Shown one piece after another: positions 10,545 to 21,679 of a DNA stretch of 64,000 nucleotides. The first letter of the stretch is position 1, and each line of letters starts with the position of its first letter. The notes under the pieces were generated by a model that saw nothing but the letters and a program-made list of their open reading frames with translations, was not told where the DNA came from and ran no database searches. The position numbers and the translations under genes were made by a program. Origin of the DNA: Daphnia carinata (lineage: Eukaryota > Arthropoda > Branchiopoda > Diplostraca > Daphniidae); contig NC_081333.1 of the NCBI RefSeq assembly GCF_022539665.2, positions 10,972,971-11,036,970 of the forward strand. The letters are read 5' to 3'.

Positions 10545-12905
10545 AGTTTCATCGAATTTCAAGAGATGTCGTTTTTTGCCGATTTTGACAGAAGTGAGAA
10601 GGGTATAGCCTTCCCACTTTTTCATTTTTGGCTAAAATCTATGGCAATCCGTTTTACACAAAAAAAAAAAAAAATTTCGCCAAAAAAAAAAAAAAATCAC
10701 ACTTTTTTCTTTTTTTCCGACACGTAGCCATCTACCGCTTAGACTCGTTATTACTGGCATAGGCAATTTCAGTCCATTGGATGCCATTCGCAGTTAGTTC
10801 AGTAACGTGGATGGAGAATAACGCGTGGCTGGAGGAACAATTGAAAAATGGATAAGATAATACAACAAAAGGATGGTAAGTATAAACATTATTATATTGG
10901 TTTTCAATTATTAATTATTGTTTATTAGATCAAATTATGAAGCTGTAGGCCCAATTATTGGAACAACCCAAAATATTAGATAACAGCAAAGCTAAGGATG
11001 GTAAGGCCTAATATGTAATGATTCTATTTATTTGCTTTTATTCATTTGTGTTTTGTAGCTCAAATTTTGAGTCTACAAGCTCAGCTAGGAGAAAAGAACA
11101 AATTGGAACGGAACAGTTTCCAAACAGTGAAGGAGGTTTTTCAAAACTCCTCCCTAACTGAACGTGAGGATGAATTGGCATTAGGCGAACACAGTCAGGT
11201 ACCTAAACGTTTCAAATAAGAATTCAAAATAAGTATAGAATTTTAACAAACAATTATTTATTGTTTAGTTATTCAGTCTACCACCTGACAGTGTGTTAAA
11301 GTTAAATTCTGTTAGTGCTGCAGTAAAAGAATTGTTAGTAATAAGTCCATGCAGCGAAGGAAGTGAACAATTGTGGGACCGTATTTGGGCTGAAAATGGG
11401 TGTGGTACGGAAACCCAGAAATAGCATGAGTTCAACATAAAACATGAATTAGGTACTTTTCGGTTTTTTGTCTATTGAAAAAGTATTTTTAATGCTATTA
11501 TTTTGCATTCACAGAATTTTAGTGGGGGATCAAGTCAAGTCTGGAAGTGTTACAGGATGGAAGAGTGAGCCTACAGTTGAAAAAACACTGAGAGTGCATT
11601 GCCGTTAAGGTATGAGGTAAAGTAATAGAGTATGCAAATTGTCTAATGAGAAGTACCATCTTGTGTGAATGAATCCTGTATAACAGCAATCCTTTATAGT
11701 TCTGTCACAGCTAGAAGCCTCAAATAATTCTGCCTCTCTTGCTAAAGAACAACTTGTCCTTTACATTCAGAGTGTTGGTGAAGCTAGGTACTTAAATGGC
11801 CCTAAAGATGTTTCATTTCATTGGCATTGCAGCGATGAACATCATACATGGACTTTTAAGGTATGAAAGGAATTTTCTTGAAAATATTTTGAATTTATGA
11901 CGAAGCATTTCTCCTCCTTTTTGCCAAACATGTCTAATCTACAAAAAAAAATTATCCAATAGGAAAGGATTTTCAGCATACTGGGAACACAACTATCAAC
12001 AATGCAACATTCTACGGGTGTTATTTTATCATTCAAGAGCCTTGTACAATGATTTTCATCTACAATTTGTATGGCCTTTCCCAAGCTTCTGTCAGAAGTT
12101 GAATCTATGAGTCATGTAAGTCACATGAGCAACAATTGAGATGCTTCATGGTGTTGTTTTTCTTTTCTCAGTGTAGGTTAATAGTAACATTGGATCTGAA
12201 AAAATTCGTGGTTGGGGCATGACACTGAATAAATTGTAATGATTGGATGGATGACATGATATTTCTATACTTCATTCGGATTCCCGAGACGGTATTTTAT
12301 ATTTAAAAAATTGAAGTGCATATCTGGGCTCCCTTCCTTTCCGTAGCCCCGTTTCCCCTTGACTCGTAATAAGCCCGTAGGGGGTCATGCCCCTACTGTA
12401 CGGTATATATAAAAACAACATATACCGAGGTTTGGAGGGCTCTGGCCGGAAAGGGGACGTGGGGTGCCGCTTAGTCCGATGATGTGTTCACGGAGGGCGA
12501 CGTGGCTACCCACAAATCCGAACTAAAGGTTAATCGCTCCTGTAAAAATGTTCCAAATCTTCAGCTCTTCTTCCGGCTTCTCTTAGCCAATCACCGGGTA
12601 ATCTCCCCGGTGGGTCAACAAGGCAGTGTCTCCCCCTGCCTGGGTTGACGGCAACTTTTGAAAGGGCTATTGTGCCCTTTTAAAGTTGCAAAAATAATTG
12701 TAATGTGCAGAGAATTGTCAATAAAATTTTTTTTATAAAATATTTTTTGCAAAATTTGTTTCTTTCATTGTCTGTGTTCACACATTACATTTATCAACTT
12801 TTTTTTATTTGCTTTGCTTTATTTTATTGGTTTTTGTCACTTTTGATGGTAAACATTGTTTCCATTGGTCTATCGTTTATCTGTAACCATTCAATTATTA
12901 TTTAT
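10545..12905 (+). repeat. Unrecognised dispersed repeat, copy A (plus orientation)
   Basis: About 2.3 kb that recurs as B (inverted, partial) and C (inverted, nearly complete). It starts with a near-palindrome around 10575-10635 and two poly(A) tracts near 10660-10695. It then has intron-like segments: GATG|GTAAGT near 10871 and further GT-AG gaps near 10929, 11000, 11057 and 11200-11267. Joined segments read as a coiled-coil-like peptide (QILSLQAQLGEKNKLERNSF, then LTEREDELALGEHSQ), followed by LFSLPPDSVLKLNSV and CSEGSEQLWDRIWAEN. Copy A has in-frame stops, such as the TAG in the second short exon and a TAG near 11425. A further block at 11700-11860 reads QLEASNNSASLAKEQLVLY and HWHCSDEHHTWTFK. 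The last 400 bp are the hairpin module listed separately. I do not recognise the protein. No transposase motif is visible. Confidence 0.7.
12370..12690 (+). repeat. Hairpin-string module of copy A (possible structured RNA)
   Basis: Successive perfect or near-perfect stems are GTAGGGG/CCCCTAC (12377-12395), CGGTATAT/ATATACCG (about 12401-12427), an imperfect CTTAGTCCGAT/ATCCGAACTAAAG arm pair (about 12470-12528), CACCGGG/CCCGGTG (12592-12612), GTCAAC+AGGCAG/CTGCCT+GTTGAC (12614-12649) and CAACTTT+AAAGGGC/GCCCTTT+AAAGTTG (12652-12688). AATAAA follows near 12720. The same block is present almost unchanged in copies B and C, while coding-like parts of the repeat carry stops. No known RNA family could be assigned by eye. 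Confidence 0.6.
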
Positions 12906-12984
12906 TACACTCTTTGAATTCTTCAACTTAGATTCAAGGAACAACGTGTAATATCTGGATATTTTTTGAAGTAATTTTGTATTT

Positions 12985-13062
12985 TGTTTCACTCGTATGG
13001 GAACCGATCCCCAGACATTCAGCGTGCAACGCCGATGCTCTAACATTGAGCCACGAGACATC
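12985..13062 (-). repeat. tRNA-like segment (tRNA-Ala-like)
   Basis: The minus strand reads an A-box-like GTGGCTCAATGTTAGAGC and a B-box-like GGGATCGGTTCCC. The CTCGT/ACGAG ends could pair, and the anticodon-like loop reads GTTGCAC. T-arm pairing is poor, so a SINE head or decayed tRNA is likelier than a functional tRNA. Confidence 0.45.
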
Positions 13063-13342
13063 TTAACATTTTATTATCGCATATCATATGTTATCGTCTA
13101 GGATGTTCATGCAATCTTTCACATTTATATGTTTATCTTTCTTTTGCTTTTATATAGGTATTATCTCTGTGGTAGAGACTTTAGCTGCGATACCTGTTAC
13201 CCAGGGTTCAAACCTCAATAGATGTGTAAAAATGAAGTAGAGTAAATGTAGAAGAGTATATTGCAGAATTGCATTTCAGTTTTATTCTAAGTGTAAATGC
13301 AAGTCTACAAGTGACTAGAAAAAAGCCAATTTTGTCGTAACA

Positions 13343-13410
13343 GGATTCATGGCTCATTGGTAGAGCATCGGCGCGGTATGCCGAACATCCAGGGTTCGAT
13401 CCCTGGATAA
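13343..13410 (+). repeat. tRNA-like segment at the end of the inverted copy B
   Basis: A box TGGCTCATTGGTAGAGC and B box GGGTTCGATCCC are clear. The anticodon stem TCGGC/GCCGA is perfect and the T stem CAGGG/CCCTG pairs. The acceptor ends do not pair and the anticodon loop lacks T at position 33, so a functional tRNA is unlikely. It resembles the minus-strand segment at 12985-13062. Confidence 0.5.
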
Positions 13411-14925
13411 TAATAGAATGCTTACAGATAAATGATAAACAGATGGAAACAATGCTTACCATCAAAAGTGACAAAAACAAATAAAGCAAAGCAAATAAAA
13501 AAAAGTTGATAAATGTAATGTGTGAACACAGACAATGAAAGAAACAAATTTTGCAAAAAATATTTTATAAAAAAAATTTTATTGACAATTCTCTGCACAT
13601 TACAATTATTTTTGCAACTTTAAAAGGGCACAATAGCCCTTTCAAAAGTTGCCGTCAACCCAGGCAGGGGGAGACACTGCCTTGTTGACCCACCGGGGAG
13701 ATTACCCGGTGATTGGCTAAGAGAAGCCGGAAGAAGAGCTGAAGATTTGGAACATTTTTACAGGAGCGATTAACCTTTAGTTCGGATTTGTGGGTAGCCA
13801 CGTCGCCCTCCGTGAACACATCATCGGACTAAGCGGCACCCCACGTCCCCTTTCCGGCCAGAGCCCTCCAAACCTCGGTATATGTTGTTTTTATATATAC
13901 CGTACAGTAGGGGCATGACCCCCTACGGGCTTATTACGAGTCAAGGGGAAACGGGGCTACGGAAAGGAAGGGAGCCCAGATATGCACTTCAATTTTTTAA
14001 ATATAAAATACCGTCTCGGGAATCCGAATGAAGTATAGAAATATCATGTCATCCATCCAATCATTACAATTTATTCAGTGTCATGCCCCAACCACGAATT
14101 TTTTCAGATCCAATGTTACTATTAACCTACACTGAGAAAAGAAAAACAACACCATTAAGCATCTCAATTGTTGCTCATGTGACTTACATGACTCATAGAT
14201 TCAACTTCTGACAGAAGCTTGGGAAAGGCCATACAAATTGTAGATGAAAATCATTGTACAAGGCTCTTGAATGATAAAATAACACCCGTAGAATGTTGCA
14301 TTGTTGATAGTTGTGTTCCCAGTATGCTGAAAATCCTTTCCTATTGGATAATTTTTTTTTTGTAGATTAGACATGGTTGGCAAAAAGGAGGAGAAATGCT
14401 TCGTCATAAATTCAAAATATTTTCAAGAAAATTCCTTTCATACCTAAAAAGTCCATGTATGATGTTCATCGCTGCAATGCCAATGAAATGAAACATCTTT
14501 AGGGCCATTTAAGTACCTAGCTTCACCAACACTCTGAATGTAAAGGACAAGTTGTTCTTTAGCAAGAGAGGCAGAATTATTTGAGGCTTCTAGCTGTGAC
14601 AGAACTATAAAGGATTGCTGTTATACAGGATTCATTCACACAAGATGGTACTTCTCATTAGACAATTTGCATACTCTATTACTTTACCTCATACCTTAAT
14701 GGTAATGCACTTTCAGTGTTTTTCAACTGTAGGCTCACTCTTCCATCCTGTAACACTTCCAGACTTGACTTGATCCCCCGCTAAAATTCTGTGAATGTAA
14801 AACAATAGCATTAAAAATACTTTTTCGATAGACAAAAAACCAAAAAGTACCTAATCCATGTTTGATGTTGAGCTCATGCCGTTTCTGGGTTTCCGTACCA
14901 CACCCATTTTCGGCAGACTTTATGG
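13405..14925 (-). repeat. Unrecognised dispersed repeat, copy B (inverted, 5'-truncated)
   Basis: Reverse complement of copy A from about 11385 to 12900, with few differences; paired positions add up to about 26305. Homology stops near 14925, where copy A continues into its upstream exon-like segments. The hairpin module is at about 13613-13935. With copy A it forms a long inverted repeat around a spacer of about 0.5 kb. Confidence 0.8.
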
Positions 14926-15199
14926 CAATATTAATCAAAGCCACACGTCCCACTATGAAATGGATGTTGAAAAGCAAATAAAAACCTGTTGAGATGGATA
15001 TCAGGAGAATCAGAATAGATCTCAATCAACTTCAGTTATTCCCTTCCCTATAGTACTTAGTGACATAGAAGAGAAGACCTAAAATGCAAAGGTAAAAATA
15101 TTGGGCATAATTGCAGTTTACCAAGCATAGTAGCAAAATAAAATAATTATCAAAGAAAAACATATGCACACTTGGGTTGCCGAATGGGTAAGTTTGATG

Positions 15200-15300
15200 C
15201 AAACTATGGCAATCCGTTTTACACCCCCCCCCCCCCCCCCCCCATTGACTACGCCAAATGGGTTCTTGCTTATCGGATCCTTTAATCGATTTTCGAAAGG
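15200..15300. repeat. CTATGGCAATCCGTTTTACA followed by a C homopolymer
   Basis: A 20-base word at about 15207 is followed by a run of about 20 C. The same word is followed by A runs in copy A (near 10638) and, with one change, in copy C on the minus strand (near 24640). The sequence after the run is unrelated to copies A and C. Confidence 0.6.
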
Positions 15301-15559
15301 CCAAACGATATTCGTTCCGAAAAAACGCAACTAAAAACGCACTGGTTTTCCGACATCATCGTTGAATTTCGATTCAAAATCATGGGTTTTTATAGCAATC
15401 CAGATTTCTGAGAAAATAAGTAAAGACAAAGTTAAGCTTTGTTTTTAAGTTTGAAGCTAAAGTTTTTTGTTTGAATCTGACTGAACTGGATTTTACCTAG
15501 ATGGCGACACATGATGTCTTTGAAGAGGAGGAGCCTGTGTCTGTCACATCATGAGTCAC

Positions 15560-15915
15560 GTCACGGGAAGCGAGTGGGTCGACAGGCAGCGCGTGGGCCG
15601 ACGGGCAGATGAGTGGGTCGACGGGCAGCGAGGGGGCCGACGGGCAGAACGGGGGCTGACGGGCAGAGAGAGGGTCTACGGGCAATAACAGCGGGCTTCT
15701 TAGCGGGCAGAAGCAAAAAATGGATGGACGGACAACTATAGCGGGGGTGTTGACGGGCCGAGACTGTGACGAAAGGGTGGGCAAATGCAAAAAAAAGGTA
15801 GATGTTCCCCCAGTAGGCATTTTTGGGGGCAGAATGGGAGTTGACGGGCAGAGTGTGGGTTGACGGGCAGAGAGGGGGTCGACGGGTAAAGTGTGGTTGG
15901 GCAGAGAAAGTGAGG
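15560..15915. repeat. GC-rich minisatellite (GACGGGCAG-type unit)
   Basis: Degenerate tandem units of about 20-26 bp centred on GGGTCGACGGGCAG and GGGCCGACGGGCAG. They give a minus-strand ORF full of LPVDPLSARQP-type repeats. That ORF is a by-product of the repeat and is not called as a gene. Confidence 0.8.
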
Positions 15916-16321
15916 GGATGGCCGGCAGAAACAATGAGTGGGTCGGCGGGGATGAAAGGGGAACTCTTGATTGATGAATAGAATTAAGAGTAGACGGGCA
16001 AAAAATAGGCATGGGTCAATTTTCTTAAAAATAGCGTAAAAATACGCTAGCGCCAACTATCCCCCGGCCGTGGACGGGCTCAACGTTACTAGTAAATAAA
16101 TAAAGTGAGAGGGTTTGCGGGCAAAAATAGGGAGTGTTTTAATATGAAAAAAGAATTAAAATTAGACGGCAAAATAACGAATAAATTAGGCTCAAATTAA
16201 CGATTGACCGACTAAAATTAAGAAAAAGAAGCGTTAAAATGCGCTATCCCCAGGTCTTGCACGGGCAAAAGTTACTAGTGCGTTGCTAAACGTAAAAAAA
16301 AATATTAATATAATTATAAAA

Positions 16322-16388
16322 ACATAGAATCGAACCCGTGAAATCAGCATGGTAGCCGTATACTAAGCCATAGCGCCATACTACACTA
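16322..16388 (-). repeat. tRNA-like segment
   Basis: The minus strand has an A-box-like TATGGCTTAGTATACGG and a B box GGGTTCGATTC. The cloverleaf is incomplete. Confidence 0.4.
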
Positions 16389-16454
16389 TTCCATTGCTTC
16401 ATAAGCTACCTATTTCAATGGGTGACACCCAAAGCAAAATTTGTTTGGGATGTG

Positions 16455-16527
16455 CGGTCCTGGCACAGTGGTTACCACCTTCGCTTCGCATTCTGAGGGC
16501 CCCGGGTTCAAGTCCCGCCACCGCCAA
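16455..16527 (+). repeat. tRNA-like segment
   Basis: Reads TGGCACAGTGGTTACCACC (A box) and CCGGGTTCAAGTCCCG (B box and T arm). The anticodon arm does not pair well. Followed by a pyrimidine tract and then a purine tract, as in SINE-like tails. Confidence 0.45.
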
Positions 16528-16584
16528 TTTCCCTCCCTCCCTTTCCCTCCAATTCATCATTCAAGATACGCAAGATTCTACTCA

Positions 16585-16712
16585 TTCAAGAAAGAAAAGA
16601 AGAAGAAAGAAAAGAAGAAGAAAGAAAAAAATAAGAAAGAATAAAAGAAGTGAGAAAAAAAGAAGAAAGAAAAAAAGAAGAGAGAAAATAAGAAGAGAGA
16701 AAAAAGAAGAGC
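16585..16712. repeat. Purine (AAGAAG-type) low-complexity tract
   Basis: About 130 bp that is almost entirely A and G, built of AAGA/AGAA units. The lysine/arginine-rich ORFs across it are artefacts of composition. Confidence 0.85.
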
Positions 16713-16741
16713 CATGCCTACTATAAAGGGGCTAAATGGCG

Positions 16742-16830
16742 CACCAAAAAAAGCCTTGCCAGGCTAAAAATGGCAAAAAAAAGCCTTGCCAGGCTAAAAA
16801 TGGCAAAAAAAGCCTTGCCAGGCTAAAAAT
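16742..16830. repeat. Three tandem copies of a ~29 bp unit with an inner hairpin
   Basis: The unit is an A run followed by AGCCTTGCCAGGCTAAAAAT and GGC. AGCCT/AGGCT forms a small stem in each copy. Confidence 0.85.
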
Positions 16831-19800
16831 CGATCTGTAGTACTGTTCACTACACGTTAAGGATCGACCCACAAACTGAAGGGTGGAGAAGAGGGGAACA
16901 TTGAACGTAGGCTGTTCGTTAGCCTCCCCACGGCCTGAAAGACGGCTCGTGGATGCAGACGCTTATGATCGGGATATGTGACCCAATTCGATACCTGTAA
17001 GTTTTTGTTGTTCCTTTTTGTATCTAACACCATTACGTACAGTAGTACTAGTAGACTATTTAAAATTGACAAATTTATATAAATTTAAAACTTCTTTCAT
17101 ATTCTTTCCTAAGGAAAATTAGCCGAAGAAGCCGAAGAAAATCTACCAGGCTGCTACTCTTCAAACATGGAGTCTTGCTGTCGCCTCTAAGAACCCCATA
17201 GTACTACTTTTTCCAGGTTAGTTCCATAGTTAGTAATAGTCATCTTAAAAGAAAGAGTTAGTCAGGTGAAGAAATAGAAGTTGAAGTTCTTTTAAGCTCT
17301 CTTAGGTATGCAATGGAAGTTTTTGCATGCTCATAACTTTGTTCTATACGCTCAGAAACGTCTTCAGCGAGCTCGATTTGTTCATAGTTCTGTTTTTGGA
17401 ATCAACGGCGATATGGAACAACAAATATACACAACAGTATGTGGACAACAAGAAAGCTTCTGTTTGAAGAAAAAACTACATCAGTAACCAGTTGCAGGTT
17501 CTCATTCATGGTAAAGCTATATGATTAACTGACTTTTGCTATTCTTCTTTAGACCTCATGTTTAATTCATCATATATACATATTTCTTTTCTTTTTGGGC
17601 ATGGTTATGTTAGATTTACATAGAAAACCGATAAGAGTTTTTGGACTACCGTACTGCTTTTCGCATGTTTGACGTTTATCCGTCGATATCCATGTTGCCA
17701 TGGCTAAAACAACAAAAAGGTTGGAATCTAGATACTACGTGGTACGTTATTATACAAATATTTATTCATTAATTGTTTTCTTAATTTATTTTTGTTACAG
17801 CTTTCACTTTACGCTATGTACTTCGAGGACTTTGCGTTTAGCTGTGAAAACCTTATTCTTCTATAAGCAAGGCATGTCGTTTTGAGATTCCATTTTAATC
17901 ATTACTAAAACATTTTCAAAATTGTATCACGTTTTCAGTGTGTCTTGTATTGCCAACGCTGCTGATGTCTGAAATAACCATGGCCTAGGTAAGGTTTGAG
18001 TCGTATAATTCTTTTATGTGCTATATTAATCTGAAGTCTTTCTTATCTGTGAAACGAGAGCAAAGAAAAGGAAGCATTCGTCTTTAAAACAACCGACTAC
18101 GCAGCAACATGCAACCATGTATCTACCATTATCATAAGGGTTTGTTATTAGAAACACAGAGTTAAACATCCGGAATTGGCACAGCAGCAAAGCTTCAACT
18201 TCAAAATAGTTGGAAGCCATACAAGTAATAGTATTTATTTAAAATTTTACGCTTCTCAATCTGAAGTTGAGTGCTGAGAAGCTCTTCCCGTATTCATATA
18301 TAATTGAAATGTTCAAGTGATGTGAACGAGGTAGGACATCCATTTAGATCCAAATCATTCTAACATCTAGATATCTTGCGTAGTTTGTCATAAGTAATCC
18401 CTCAATCGTCCTCCATTTTACTATACCATTCTATTCCACAAATTCAAAGTTAATTCCAATTACAAAGGGAACGGCCTCCTTGCGGATATTTATTTATTAC
18501 GTATAAATTTATCTTTGTTTAATGTATTTCTTTGAAAGTGAAAATGCAGGCAGAACGAAACGGAATCACTAAGAGCCGTTTTGGTCAGTGTGGGAACGGG
18601 GTGAAGTTAAATCCGGCTAAGGTCTAAAGGCGAAGCCTTAAGCACGGGATTTATTTAATAAATTTACAATTCGGGTGATTTTTTTTTCTTATTTCACATC
18701 ATGTAAACTATATACACACCTTTTGATTTTATGCTTAATAGGCTTTCTCGAATATACGTGGCGGATGTTTTAAAATTGCATTATGTCTGTATATTGGAGT
18801 AGGCCTATCGTAGTTTAAATCCCAGAAGTGTGTGATTCATTCCTCATCAGGGCAAAACATATAGTTAACAAGATGTCGAATTCAGTTGTCGATCGAGGAA
18901 GTTTTCAATGCTTTCTGTTGATTTCGTCGAAGGTTTTCGGCCGGATTGCACTCAACTCGTCCCCATACTGACCGAAATGGCTCTGGATGATTTCGTTTGC
19001 TTTCCAACAGACAAACATTCCATCTATTTCAAAGCGTGCTTTATACTTGAGAAAACCGAATACGCCTTGATAAGTCTCTGCACGTGAGGCCGTTTCCCCT
19101 GTAGTTGGAATGAAATGGTATGGTAGAATGGATGAAAATTAGATGAACTTGAATTAACAGATATTTTTCTGGATTTTTTTATCGCACACATCACGTACAG
19201 TCTACATTTTTCAATAGCAGTGGTACATATTAATCTGTCCTGATGGTGAATTAATAGAAAATTCTGATGTTCAATAATTCTTGAAATGCACAAAACTTAT
19301 CTTCAAAGGATTAAGATTTTAGTTAGTGGTAATCTTAATAGCCATGTTTTTCTTGAATCGTTATAATATTTTTCCCTTCCAGATTACATTAAATCAAGGG
19401 ATTGCTCTCCTACTATGATTACAACAAGGAGTCACATCAATTCCAAACAAGTTAACAATGAAGGTTTTATGGAAAAGCACTAGCACGTAACCTGGATGAG
19501 CCCGGCGGATCTCCTTAGCCAAGGTTTAAAATGTTTTCTCTGTCTGGCTGTTACGCAAAACAAGGGTGCGTGACACATACTAAATCGGGTGAGTAATTAG
19601 TAAATAAGACCTATCGAAGTTTAATTATTCTCGGAACATTAAGAATCATCCTTATTTTCTTCTAATAGAAACTTTCTCTTTCTAGGTTACTAATATTGAT
19701 GGATTTACATTGCGCCGGAAAAATTGCAGCTAGCATCAACAGCCGTTAAAGTATGTAAATAATATGTGAACTTGCGTCACCAGGAAGTGGGTTTTGAGGA

Positions 19801-21400
19801 CTGTTTGATTTGCCCAAAATTTTTAGTTTCCCAAGGATCTACGTAGGCGTCTCCAATTGGATACGAAACATCCTACTGACTGTCACCGTTTTACAATCTG
19901 CTGAAAGGTAATAAACGTTATTCTTGTTAGACTACTCGGTATTCTCCTGCGTGTTATTCCGCGCTATCCGATTCAGTTTTCTCTGGGCTATTTTGAGCGT
20001 GTTTTATACTTTTTACGTTCAATCGTCTGACTCTGGGGACGAGCGCAAAAAACTAAAATGTCGTTCTTTTTGGTCAATATCTTCATTAAATTGGTATTAG
20101 CGCAAAGGGCACACAGGCGTACGCAATACCGAACCGATTGTTTTATATGTAAATGTCGTGTTTTTGTATCATGTTGTGTGACCGACAGTTGATCTTCTAG
20201 TAATTCGTTGTTTTGACTTAACCTTTTCATTTTGTATTTTCATTTTCTAACCGAGAAGACACAAGAAAAACCTGGTGATTATGTGTTGATATTTATACGA
20301 GTAAAAGCTGGCAAGAGATGGGAAGTACTATTTTAAACAAAAACACGTAAGATTATTTATTCTTAAACTACAGTTTGATGCTGGTCAGACACGCTTGTAA
20401 AAAGCCCTGTGAAATTTCCAATCTAAATCGTGTATTTTAATGGTAATACCGAGGTTTTTTAATAAACAACTTGTTCACTAATTCTTCTTCGATTCACTTT
20501 TATTTTGGTTGTTGAGAAAAAAACTAGATGTCGCTGTTGCGCTTCCAAAATGGTGGAATGTTTACCTGTGACAGTGGTGTAAGCAGTTAATCCTGCTTGA
20601 AAGTCTTTGTTAAAAATGTTAGACTCCAGTGAAAAGTTGTATAAAATTAAGTACTATTAAGTGTTTTATTCCCTGTGTCGTTTTGGACGTGAAGCAAACC
20701 AAATATTTCATTTTTCATGTAACGGGCAATCTTGCAAGCTATGCAAGCTGCCAATTCCAGACTGTCACAAATTGCTCTGTCAAAGAACTATGACCTTAGC
20801 ATTCCATCATGCTACTCTGTTGCTCTATTTAGAGGTATATAACTTGTGTGTGGCCGTTAATATTGGCATGATTCTGACTTTAACATCTAGCTTTGTAAAA
20901 CTTACAACGGAAGACATACTAACCAGTGGGAAGGTCACCAATGATAGAACCAACACACCACTGTCTCATTTGACTACCCTTTGCCTAGTCATCAGAAACA
21001 GCTTTAATCTGACTAGTGCATCGTGTCCCTCTTTGTTTGGATTCCAATGATTAACCACTACCAACCAACTTACATAGAAATGGACATCACAGCCAGTCCT
21101 GTTTGGTATTTTAAGTTTGAGGCTTATCTACTGTTGCCATTCTTTAAATATAATATCCCATCGTAGGTCTGCCGAGCCTTCTCCTTCAGCAAAATTACCA
21201 GCCCAACAACTTTTGCGTCTTTGGACAACAGGGTAAAGTAAATTTCCCTCCCTGTTATAATTATGCCAATAATATTATATTCCACATGTAGTAACGTTTT
21301 CTTCATATTTATCATTTAGAACTATGCCATCATCTTCTGTTCCACGCAAAATTGAATCAAAATTCTAAGTTTTGCCCGTTCTTCACTTCATAATCCTTCG
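16831..21400. other. Gene-poor region with no recognisable gene
   Basis: Scattered short ORFs are present, the longest at 20661-21050 on the plus strand (129 codons, Cys-rich at first, no recognised family). No exon chain with family similarity could be built. Some GT-AG pairs exist, so a fast-evolving or lineage-specific transcript cannot be excluded. Confidence 0.4.
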
Positions 21401-21409
21401 TCGCCTGGC

Positions 21410-21630
21410 TTTTCGCCCCGTCCGTCGCCTCGCCTGTAGCCGTCTTCGCCTCGCCCGTCTCCCCGTCTTCGCCTCGCCCGTCGCCTTGCCCGTCGCCTCG
21501 CCCGTCGCCTCGCCCGTCGCCCCGTCTTCGCCTCTCCCGTCGCCTCGCCCGTCGTCGTCGCCCTGTCATCGCCTCGTGGTCACGCCGTCTACGCCTCCCC
21601 TATCGCCCCTTCATCACCTCGTGGTCGCCT
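21410..21630. repeat. GC-rich minisatellite (CCTCGCCCGTCG-type unit)
   Basis: Degenerate tandem copies of a 12-15 bp unit such as CGTCGCCTCGCC. The Arg/Gly/Asp-rich ORFs on the opposite strand (RGDGRGDGQGDGRG) follow from the repeat. Confidence 0.8.
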
Positions 21631-21679
21631 CGTCTTCGTGGTATGGTTGTGTTTTGTTTTATGTTGTATTATGTTTTGC

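Noticed and set aside
13343-13410. Functional tRNA gene
   Set aside because: Boxes and anticodon stem are good, but the acceptor stem does not pair and the anticodon loop lacks the invariant T.
15497-16056. Long minus-strand Pro/Leu/Ser-rich ORFs
   Set aside because: They follow exactly the GACGGGCAG minisatellite and its flank. No splice context or family similarity supports a gene.
16394-16726. Lys/Arg-rich ORFs
   Set aside because: Product of a purine-only tract after a tRNA-like sequence.
20661-21050. 129-codon plus-strand ORF as a gene
   Set aside because: No recognised family, no clear promoter, polyadenylation or splice context, and it lies in a repeat-rich region. Mentioned only in the region note.
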